This document shows, piece after piece, positions 57,421 to 64,000 of a DNA stretch of 64,000 nucleotides. The translations under genes and the position numbers were made by a program. Below the pieces are notes generated by a model, which worked only from the letters and a program-made list of their open reading frames with translations, did not search any database and had not been told where the DNA came from. This stretch comes from Pseudoxanthomonas composti (GTDB taxonomy: Bacteria > Pseudomonadota > Gammaproteobacteria > Xanthomonadales > Xanthomonadaceae): assembly GCF_004122095.1 (NCBI RefSeq), contig NZ_SAWZ01000004.1:186001-250000 (forward strand), in the 5' to 3' direction. Within the stretch, counting starts at the first letter, position 1; each line of letters starts with the position of its first letter.

Positions 57421-58442
57421 GTGTCATCCACACACGTAGGGTGGACAACGCGAAGCTTGTCCACCAGCGCGGCGGCTGCGGAAAGATCACGAGAACGCCG
57501 CGACGGCTGGCTTCGTCGTGGAACGGCGACACGGCTCCGCACGTCCGCGTTGTTCGATTCGCGGCGGTGGTGGATGGAAGAGCGTCATCCACCCTACGTA
57601 AGGTGGACAACGCGAAGCTTGTCTACCAGCGCGATGGCTGCGGAATGATCGCGAGAAAGCCGCGACGGCTGGCTTCGTCGTGAAACGGCGACACGGCTCC
57701 GCACATCCGCGTTGTTCGTTTCGCGGCGGTGGTGGATGGAAGAGCGTTCTCCACCCTACGTAGGGTGGACAACGCGAAGCTTGTCTACCAGCGCGACGGC
57801 TGCGGAATGATCGCGAGAAAGCGGCGATGGCTACCTTCGTCGTGAAACGGCGACACGGCTCCGCACGTCCGCGTTGTTCGATTCGCGGCGGTGGTGGATG
57901 GAAGAGCGCCATCCACCCTACGTAGGGTGGACAACGCGAAGCTTGTCCACCAGGGCGACGGCTGCGGAAAGGTCGCGAGAAAGCCGCGACGGCTGGCTTC
58001 GTTGTGGAACGGCGACACGGCTCCGCACATCCGCGTTGTTCGTTTCGCGGCGGTGGTGGATGGAAGAGCGTTGTCCACCCTATGTAGGGTGGACAACGCG
58101 AAGCTTGTCCACCAGCGCGATGGCTGCGGAATGATCGCGAGAAAGCCGCGACGGCTGGCTTCGTCGTGGGAGAGGCGATGCGACTCCGCACATCCGCGTC
58201 GTTCATTTCGCGGCGGTGGTGGATGAAGGAGCGTCATCCACCCTACGTAGGGTGGACAACGCGAAGCTTGTCCACCAGGGCGACGGCCGCGGAAAGATCG
58301 CGAGAAAGCCGCGACGGCTGGCTTCATCGTGGGAGAGGCGACACGACTCCGCACATCCGCGTTGTTCGTTTCGCGGCGGTGGTGGATGAAGGAGCGTCGT
58401 CCACCCTACGTGGGGTGGATGACGCGATGCTTGTCCACCGTG
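57421..58442. repeat. Tandem array of six 162-163-bp units
   Basis: Junction motifs GTAGGGTGGA recur at 57436, 57598, 57760, 57922, 58084, 58247 and 58410, giving periods of 162, 162, 162, 162, 163 and 163 bp; a partial seventh unit ends near 58442. Each junction is the palindrome CCACCCTACGTAGGGTGG or a close variant. Inside every unit are GAAGCTTGTCCACCAG, GCCGCGACGGCTGGCTTC and TTCGCGGCGGTGGTGGATG. Because 162 is a multiple of three, long repetitive open frames arise on both strands; they have 54-residue periodicity and are not credible genes. A single related unit lies at 24055-24085. Confidence 0.9.
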
Positions 58443-58521
58443 CGGCGCGCTGCGCTGAGACTCGGGGCCTCGCGCTCCACGCGCGAGCCTTTCCTTCATC
58501 GAACGCAGCGTCGCGTCGGCC

Positions 58522-59703
58522 TCAACCGGAGATGGCCAGCTGTTCGTTGTGGTAGCGCCGCACCGCGCCGAACCAGAGCAGGGCGCCCAGGGTCAGTGCG
58601 CAGCCCAGGTAGACGCCCCACTGCTGTGCGGTGACCAGCTCGCCGCGCACGATCTTGAGGATCAGCTGGTTCTGCGCCAGGAACGGCACGGAGAACTGCC
58701 ACAGCTCGGTCTTGAGCGGATTGACCATCAGCACGATGCTGGGAATCATCGGCAGCAGCATCAGCCAGCCAAGATGGCTCTGGGCTTCCTTCATGCTCTT
58801 GGCCGAGGCGGCCAGGAAGGTCAGCAGCGAGGTGCCGATCACCGCCATCGGCAGCAGCACCGCCAGCAGCTGGGCCATGGCGCCGAAGCCCACCGACATC
58901 TGCCGGCCGACCGTGGGCGAGAACTGCGCGGTCAGCTTGAACGACAGCAGGGTCAGCACGATGCCCAGCATCGACACCGCGCAGGCCGCGGCCAGCTTGC
59001 CGCTGACGATGCCGCTGCGCGGGGCGGGCGTGGCCAGCAGGGGCTCGAGCGACTGCCGCTCGCGCTCGCCGGCGGTGCTGTCGAACACCACGTGCGCACC
59101 GCCGATGAACACCGACAGGATCAGGAAGTACGGCAGGAACGCGGCGGCAAAACGTCCACGCTGCGCTTCCGGCGTGGACAGGTCCACCCGCTGCACCTGC
59201 ACGGCGGCCATCGCCCCGGGGTTCACGCCGCGGGCGAACAGGCGCAGGGCGCCGACCTGCGCGCCATAGCCATTGAGCAGGCCCTGCAGGCGTTGCACCG
59301 GCACCTGCGCATCCTGGCGCGTGCTGTCGAACAGGATCTCCACCGCCGCCGGCTCGCTGGCGCGCCACTTGTCGCCGTAGTCGGCGGGAATACGCAGCAC
59401 CAGGTCTTCGGCCTGGCTGGCGATGGCCGCCGGGATGTCCTTCGGCGGGTCCTTGATGGTGACGTTCTGGCCTTCCAGCCAGGCGATCAGGTTGGGCGCG
59501 TGCGCCTTGCCCACCACCGGCAGGTCCAGCGGCTTCTCGGTCAGGTCCTTGACCCGCTTCTCGCCCAGGGTGCCGATGCCCAGCAGCAGCAGCGGCATCA
59601 GGATCGGGCCAAGGCCGATGGTCAACAGCAGCGTGCGGCGGTCGCGGAACAGGTCCAGCAGTTCCTTGCGCATCACGATCCACAGACTCTTCATCGTGCT
59701 CAT
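58522..59703 (-). CDS. natB: ABC exporter permease, NatB-like
   Basis: 393-residue inner-membrane permease with about six helices. One N-terminal helix (TLLLTIGLGPILMPLLLLGI) precedes a large extracytoplasmic loop, and a cluster of helices lies at the C-terminus, starting with FLPYFLILSVFIGGAHVVFD. The family signature ERERQSLEPLLATP is present. It is coupled by an ATGA overlap to the ATPase gene. NatAB exports Na+; other relatives export drugs or unknown compounds, so the substrate stays open. Confidence 0.9.
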   Translation of the reverse strand: MSTMKSLWIVMRKELLDLFRDRRTLLLTIGLGPILMPLLLLGIGTLGEKRVKDLTEKPLDLPVVGKAHAPNLIAWLEGQNVTIKDPPKDIPAAIASQAEDLVLRIPADYGDKWRASEPAAVEILFDSTRQDAQVPVQRLQGLLNGYGAQVGALRLFARGVNPGAMAAVQVQRVDLSTPEAQRGRFAAAFLPYFLILSVFIGGAHVVFDSTAGERERQSLEPLLATPAPRSGIVSGKLAAACAVSMLGIVLTLLSFKLTAQFSPTVGRQMSVGFGAMAQLLAVLLPMAVIGTSLLTFLAASAKSMKEAQSHLGWLMLLPMIPSIVLMVNPLKTELWQFSVPFLAQNQLILKIVRGELVTAQQWGVYLGCALTLGALLWFGAVRRYHNEQLAISG

Positions 59704-60446
59704 GCGTGCAGGCCCTCCTCCGACCCGATGGCCTTGACGAAGGCATCCTCAAGATTGTCCTCGCCGGTCTGCGCGCGCAGCTCGTCGGCCGTGCCCTGGG
59801 CCACCACCGTGCCCTTGGCGATGATCACGATGCGATCGCACAGCGCGGCGACCTCCTGCATGATGTGGCTGGAAAACACCACGCAGCGGCCCTCGCCGCG
59901 CAGCTGCTTGAGGAATTCGCGCAGCCCGCGGGTGGTCATCACGTCCAGGCCGTTGGTGGGCTCGTCCAGCACCACGTTGCGCGGATCGTGCACCAGCGCA
60001 CGGGCGATGGCGGTCTTGGTGCGCTGGCCCTGGCTGAAGCCTTCGGTGCGGCGGTCCAGGAAGTCCTCCATGTTCAGCGCCTTGGCGAGGCGCTGAGTGC
60101 GCTCGGCGATGGTGGCCGCGTCCAGCCCATGCAGCGTGCCGAAGTAGGCGATGTTCTCGCGCGCGGTCAGGCGCTTGTAGACGCCGCGGGCATCGGGCAG
60201 CACGCCCAGGGCGCGGCGCGCGGCCTCGGCCTGGGTGGCCACGTCCAGCCCATCGACCACCACCCGGCCGCTGTCCGGCTGCATCAGGGTGTAGAGCATG
60301 CGCAGCGTGGTGGTCTTGCCGGCGCCGTTGGGACCGAGCAGGCCGGTGATCTCGCCGTCGCGCGCGGTGAAGCCCACCCCGTCCACGGCCTTCACCGTGG
60401 CGGCCTTGGTCTTGAAGGTCTTATGCAAATCCTGCAGCTCGATCAT
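59700..60446 (-). CDS. natA: ABC transporter ATP-binding protein, NatA-like
   Basis: 248-residue ATPase. Walker A GPNGAGKTTT, signature FSQGQ, Walker B VVLDEPTNGLD and the H-loop FSSHIM are present. ATGA overlaps join it to the hydrolase gene upstream and to the permease downstream, which implies one transcript of three genes. A start 9 bp upstream is also possible. Confidence 0.92.
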   Translation of the reverse strand: MIELQDLHKTFKTKAATVKAVDGVGFTARDGEITGLLGPNGAGKTTTLRMLYTLMQPDSGRVVVDGLDVATQAEAARRALGVLPDARGVYKRLTARENIAYFGTLHGLDAATIAERTQRLAKALNMEDFLDRRTEGFSQGQRTKTAIARALVHDPRNVVLDEPTNGLDVMTTRGLREFLKQLRGEGRCVVFSSHIMQEVAALCDRIVIIAKGTVVAQGTADELRAQTGEDNLEDAFVKAIGSEEGLHA

Positions 60447-61906
60447 GGGTCCCATCCGTAGAAGCCGGTGAACGGCGGGGTGTAGGGCAGCCTGGCCAGG
60501 CACTGCGCGTCCAGCGCCTTGGCATTGGTGGTATCGAGGAAGCTGCCCAGCAGGCGCGGCATGCAGCCCACGCCGATGACGTTGTGGCCCTGGCCGCGCA
60601 GCACCAGGTGCCGCGCATTGGGCAGGGTCTTGGCCACCGCATCGCCGTAGCGCGGCGGGGTGACCGGATCGAACTCGCCGGACACCAGCAGCGCCGGCAC
60701 CTGGCCGGTCAGCGGCTTGCGGAAACTCGCCGCGCGCGTGCCCTTCGGCCAGACCTTGCACTGGGCGCTGAGGAACTCGGCGAAGTCGTTGCCCAGCAGG
60801 GTGTCGGCGTCGGCCGGATCGGGTCTGAGCTCGTCCCCGTCCTCGGCGCAGATCACCGACAGCTGCATGCCCATGGTGATGCTGTCGGAGAGCTCGCCAG
60901 TGATCATCTTGGAGGCGGCCATCAGGCTGTCGTAGCGGCCCTGCGCGGCTTCCTCGAACTGCAAGGGCAGGATCGAGGACATCATCGGCAGGTAGGCCGA
61001 CATGCGCACCAGGGCCACCACGTGGCCGGCAGTCAGACGTTCCTCGGCCTGCTGGCCGCTGCGCGGGTCGCGGTAGCGCACCAGCGGCGGGTCGGTCTTC
61101 AGCTTTTGCATCAGCGCCGCCAGCTTCTGCCGCGGGTCGCCCAGCTTGCGCGTGCAGTCTGGCGTCTTGGCGCAGCGCGCGAACTGCAGGTCCAGCGCGT
61201 TCTCCAGGTTGCGGGCGAAGTCGGCGCCCAGCACCAGCGAGTTGGGCGCCACCCCGTCCAGCACCAGGCTGCGCGTGCTGTCCGGGTAGGTGGCCGCGTA
61301 CTGCTGGGCCACGCGGGTGCCGTAGGAGATGCCGACCAGGTTGATCCTGGCCGCGCCGATGGCCTTGCGCACCGTCTCCAGGTCGCCGATCGCCTCGCCA
61401 GTGGTGTAGTAGCGCGGGTCGGCGTGGTGCGAGACCTCGGCCAGGCAGCGGCGGGTGTAGGCGCTGGCGGCCTGCGCGGTGGGCGTGGTGCTCTCGTCCA
61501 TCGCCTCCTTGCAGGCGAGCTTGTTGGAGCCGCCGGTGCCGCGCTGGTCCACCAGCAGCACATGGCGCTTCTTGTTGATCTCGGCGAAGGCGGGCGCGAC
61601 CTGGCCGTAGCTGTCCAGCGCGGACTGGCCGGGGCCGCCGGCGATCATGAAGACCGGGTCGGGCTCGGCCGCGTCGTCGCGCTCGGCCGGCACCCAGCCG
61701 ATGCGCAGGCCGATCTTGCGGCCGTTCGGGGCCGCGGGATTTTCCGGTACCTGCAGGGTGGCGCACTGGGCCTCCACGGGCGTGCCGCCCAGCGGCGAGC
61801 TCAGCGAGCAGGGTTTGAAGTCCAGCGACCCCAGCGTTCGGGCCTGCGCGGCGGGGGCGCCGGCGGCCGCGATCAGCAGCAGGGTCAGTAATCGTCGATG
61901 ACGCAT
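60443..61906 (-). CDS. Secreted alpha/beta hydrolase (TAP/prolyl aminopeptidase-like)
   Basis: 487-residue exported hydrolase. A signal peptide (MRHRRLLTLLLIAAAGAPAAQA) starts at 61906. The oxyanion region FMIAGGPGQSA, the nucleophile elbow GISYGTR (Ser), the Asp in SGEFDPVTPP and the His in GQGHNVIG complete the catalytic triad. It looks like tripeptidyl or proline aminopeptidases of Streptomyces and Xanthomonas. It is the first gene of a coupled unit with a NatAB-type exporter; a functional link is possible but unproven. Confidence 0.92.
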   Translation of the reverse strand: MRHRRLLTLLLIAAAGAPAAQARTLGSLDFKPCSLSSPLGGTPVEAQCATLQVPENPAAPNGRKIGLRIGWVPAERDDAAEPDPVFMIAGGPGQSALDSYGQVAPAFAEINKKRHVLLVDQRGTGGSNKLACKEAMDESTTPTAQAASAYTRRCLAEVSHHADPRYYTTGEAIGDLETVRKAIGAARINLVGISYGTRVAQQYAATYPDSTRSLVLDGVAPNSLVLGADFARNLENALDLQFARCAKTPDCTRKLGDPRQKLAALMQKLKTDPPLVRYRDPRSGQQAEERLTAGHVVALVRMSAYLPMMSSILPLQFEEAAQGRYDSLMAASKMITGELSDSITMGMQLSVICAEDGDELRPDPADADTLLGNDFAEFLSAQCKVWPKGTRAASFRKPLTGQVPALLVSGEFDPVTPPRYGDAVAKTLPNARHLVLRGQGHNVIGVGCMPRLLGSFLDTTNAKALDAQCLARLPYTPPFTGFYGWDP

Positions 61907-62006
61907 TGAGGCTTCCTTGACGCGGCCAAATCCGCCGCCATGCTGCCATGACGTCGCCACCGGGCGAATGTGACCGAAGGCAGGGGCGATGGTGCCGTTG
62001 GCGCCT

Positions 62007-62759
62007 CTAGCGGCTGCTGACGTACTTCTCGCGGCGCAGCTGGGCGGGCGTCAGCCCCCTGGCCTTGAGCGCCTCGAAGCCGGCATCGACCATGTCCGGG
62101 TTGCCGCACAGATACGCGATGTCGCGCGCCGGGTCCGGGGCCAGTTCCTCCAGGAACTGCTGCACGTAGCCATGACGCATGTCCGCATGCGGGCTGGCCG
62201 GCAGGCCGCGCGAGAGGCAGGGCAGGTAGCGAAAGGGCGGATGGGCCTGGGCAAAGCTGCGGAATTCCTCGCCGTACAGCAATTCCTCCACGGTGCGTGC
62301 GCCTTGCAGCAGCACCACCTCGACTGCTCGCTGCTCCATCAGCCGCGCCAGCGTCGGCAGCATGGCGCGGTAGGGGGTGACCCCGGTGCCCGTGGCCAGC
62401 AGCAGGTAGCGCGCGTTGACATCCCCAGGCTGTAGGGTGAAGCGCCCGAAGGGTCCGCTGGCCTGGACACTCTGGCCGATCTCTAGCGCCTCGAACAGCG
62501 CGGTGGCCGCCCCACCCGGCACGTAGCTCACCGCGATCTCGACGGTCCCGCCCGCGTGCAGGGGCCCGCTGTGCCGGCTGGCCAGCGAATAGCTGCGGCG
62601 GGTGGCGGTGCCGTCGGCGTAATCGAAGTGCACCTGCAGGAACTGCCCAGGCGTGAAGTCCAGGGCCTGGCCGTCACCGCGCACGAAGCTCAGGTGGGCC
62701 ACGCTGGGTGCCAGCATGCGCCGGCCGGTCAGCTGCAGGGGGAAGGTGACAATGGCCAA
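62007..62759 (-). CDS. fpr: Ferredoxin-NADP reductase
   Basis: 250-residue FAD flavoprotein exchanging electrons between NADPH and ferredoxin/flavodoxin. The FAD motif RRSYSLAS, the NADP-binding ATGTGVTPYRAM and YLCGNPDMV, and the terminal REKYVSS are present. A TTG at 62759 is taken as start because it gives the family's AIVTFPLQLTGRRML beginning and no ATG is close. Divergent from the YadG-like ABC gene. Confidence 0.92.
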   Translation of the reverse strand: MAIVTFPLQLTGRRMLAPSVAHLSFVRGDGQALDFTPGQFLQVHFDYADGTATRRSYSLASRHSGPLHAGGTVEIAVSYVPGGAATALFEALEIGQSVQASGPFGRFTLQPGDVNARYLLLATGTGVTPYRAMLPTLARLMEQRAVEVVLLQGARTVEELLYGEEFRSFAQAHPPFRYLPCLSRGLPASPHADMRHGYVQQFLEELAPDPARDIAYLCGNPDMVDAGFEALKARGLTPAQLRREKYVSSR

Positions 62760-62873
62760 GGCGGTGGAACGCTCTGTCTGCGCCGGGCCATTCCGGCGGG
62801 GGGAATATAATAGGCGGCTGATCGCCGAGACATCCGACGCCGCCCCCTGGGCGTCCTCCACTCCGGGAATTCC

Positions 62874-63929
62874 ATGACGTCCGCTTCCCAGGCCGCACCC
62901 GTGCCGGCCCTGTCCATCCAGCAGCTCACCAAGACCTACGACAATGGCGTGCAGGCCGTGCGCGGCCTGTCCCTTGATGTGATGCCGGGCGACTTCTTCG
63001 CCCTGCTGGGCCCCAATGGCGCCGGCAAGTCCACCACCATCGGCATCGTCAGTTCGCTGGTCAACCTCACCGCCGGCAGCGTGCGGGTGTTCGGCGTGGA
63101 CCTGAGCGCCGACCGTGCCGCGGCCATGCGCCTGATCGGTCTGGTGCCGCAGGAGATCAACTTCAACCTGTTCGAGAAGCCCTTCGACATCCTGGTCAAC
63201 TACGCCGGCTTCTACGGCGTGGAGCGCAAGGAAGCCGAACGCCGCGCCGAGGAGGAGCTGCGCCGCGCCCAGCTGTGGGACAAGGCGCAGATGATGAGCC
63301 GCACCCTGTCCGGCGGCATGAAGCGCCGGCTGATGATCGCCCGGGCGATGATGACCCGCCCGCGCCTGCTGATCCTGGACGAGCCCACCGCCGGGGTGGA
63401 CATCGAAATCCGTCGCGGCATGTGGAAGACGCTGACCGAGATCAACGCGGCCGGCACCACCATCATCCTCACCACCCATTACCTGGAAGAAGCCGAGAGC
63501 CTGTGCCGCAACCTGGCCATCATCGACCGCGGCCGCATCGTCGAGCAGGGCCCGATGAAGGCGCTGCTGGCCAAGCTGGACGTGGAAGGCTTCCTGCTGG
63601 ACATCGACGGCGCGCTGCCGGACCTGCTGCCGGCCATCGAAGGCGTGCTGCTGGTGCGCGCCGATGCGCACACGCTGGATATCGAGATGCCGCGGGCGAT
63701 GGACCTCAACGGCATCTTCGCCCGGCTGGACCAGGCCGGCATCCGCGTGCGCTCCATGCGCACCAAGTCCAACCGCCTGGAAGAGCTTTTCGTGCGCCTG
63801 ACCGGGCCTGGCGACGCGAGCTCGGCGGACGCCATCGAGGCGTCTGCCGCGTCGCCTGGCGCCCGGCCAGGGATGGCCGGGCAGGAGCCTCCGAAGCCGA
63901 CGTCGTCGCGCCAGGGAGGGCAGTCATGA
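62874..63929 (+). CDS. yadG: ABC transporter ATP-binding protein, YadG-like
   Basis: 351-residue ATPase. Walker A LLGPNGAGKSTT, signature TLSGGMKRRLMIARAM, Walker B LLILDEPTAGVD and the H-loop TTHYLEEAE are present. An accessory C-terminal region beyond 230 and a tail of about 35 low-complexity residues exceed the usual 310 or so. Its stop overlaps the next ATG (ATGA). YadGH-type systems resemble polysaccharide or drug exporters; the cargo is unknown. Confidence 0.93.
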   Translation: MTSASQAAPVPALSIQQLTKTYDNGVQAVRGLSLDVMPGDFFALLGPNGAGKSTTIGIVSSLVNLTAGSVRVFGVDLSADRAAAMRLIGLVPQEINFNLFEKPFDILVNYAGFYGVERKEAERRAEEELRRAQLWDKAQMMSRTLSGGMKRRLMIARAMMTRPRLLILDEPTAGVDIEIRRGMWKTLTEINAAGTTIILTTHYLEEAESLCRNLAIIDRGRIVEQGPMKALLAKLDVEGFLLDIDGALPDLLPAIEGVLLVRADAHTLDIEMPRAMDLNGIFARLDQAGIRVRSMRTKSNRLEELFVRLTGPGDASSADAIEASAASPGARPGMAGQEPPKPTSSRQGGQS

Positions 63930-64000
63930 GCCATATCGAAAAGGCGCAAGGCGTGAACGAACAAACAAACCTGCAGTCGCACCTGGTCGCGCTGGGCACC
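63926..64000 (+). CDS. yadH: ABC transporter permease, N-terminal fragment
   Basis: Only 25 codons lie inside the window (MSHIEKAQGVNEQTNLQSHL...). It overlaps the ATPase stop by the ATGA arrangement, so it is almost surely the partner permease of the YadGH type. The rest lies beyond the edge. Confidence 0.7.
   Translation, partial: MSHIEKAQGVNEQTNLQSHLVALGT

Noticed and set aside
57421..58442. CRISPR array
   Set aside because: Units are 162-163 bp and nearly identical throughout, with no short repeat alternating with unique spacers and no cas genes.
57363..58555. Several proteins of 80-240 residues on both strands over the 162-bp array
   Set aside because: They exist only because the repeat length is a multiple of three; they show 54-residue periodicity, no family and no ribosome sites.

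Overview
The window is GC-rich chromosomal DNA from a gammaproteobacterium of the family Xanthomonadaceae (Xanthomonas/Stenotrophomonas/Pseudoxanthomonas relatives). Three things point there: the gene order around the replication origin, the tonB-exbB-exbD-exbD cluster followed by pdxJ and a cardiolipin synthase, and DnaA, TyrB and ferredoxin-NADP reductase sequences that look typical of that family. The genus cannot be fixed from sequence alone. No rRNA, tRNA, IS element, prophage or CRISPR array was recognised.

Left part (1-29 kb) is a metabolic and accessory region: a patatin-like lipase cut by the window edge, a siderophore-type TonB-dependent receptor with a possible Fur box, a Nudix hydrolase, a Vat-family acetyltransferase, phenylalanine hydroxylase with a divergent Lrp regulator, a sigma54 activator (AcoR type) divergent from an aldehyde dehydrogenase / alcohol dehydrogenase / DUF779 group, aromatic aminotransferase, a 229-bp tandem duplication, a YncD/PqqU-like receptor, L-lactate dehydrogenase, then a block with an ICMT-type methyltransferase, a carotenoid oxygenase, a DUF2141 protein and a DesK/NarL-type two-component system, whose promoters share a 29-bp motif. 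Fructose-bisphosphatase, an APC permease, a 2OG-Fe(II) oxygenase, a second Lrp regulator and a dimethylargininase-like enzyme follow.

Middle part (28.5-45 kb): a tightly coupled operon for a methylcrotonyl-CoA-carboxylase-like enzyme with MaoC and CitE-like partners, a TetR regulator with a perfect operator palindrome, a DUF308 membrane protein, a PA0069-type radical SAM protein, cardiolipin synthase, pdxJ, the TonB-ExbB-ExbD-ExbD energy system plus a separate third ExbD, a TPR protein, an M48 lipoprotein protease and a CPBP protein.

Origin part (45-56 kb): gyrB-recF-dnaN-dnaA run leftwards and rpmH-rnpA-yidC-mnmE run rightwards. DnaA boxes and an AT-rich tract flank dnaA, and four parS-like palindromes lie between gyrB and dnaN. 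This is the chromosomal origin and its partition centre.

Right end (56-64 kb): an unusual TonB-domain lipoprotein, a tandem array of six 162-163-bp units with no credible gene, a NatAB-type ABC exporter coupled to a secreted alpha/beta hydrolase, ferredoxin-NADP reductase, and a second ABC exporter (YadG/YadH type) cut by the window edge.
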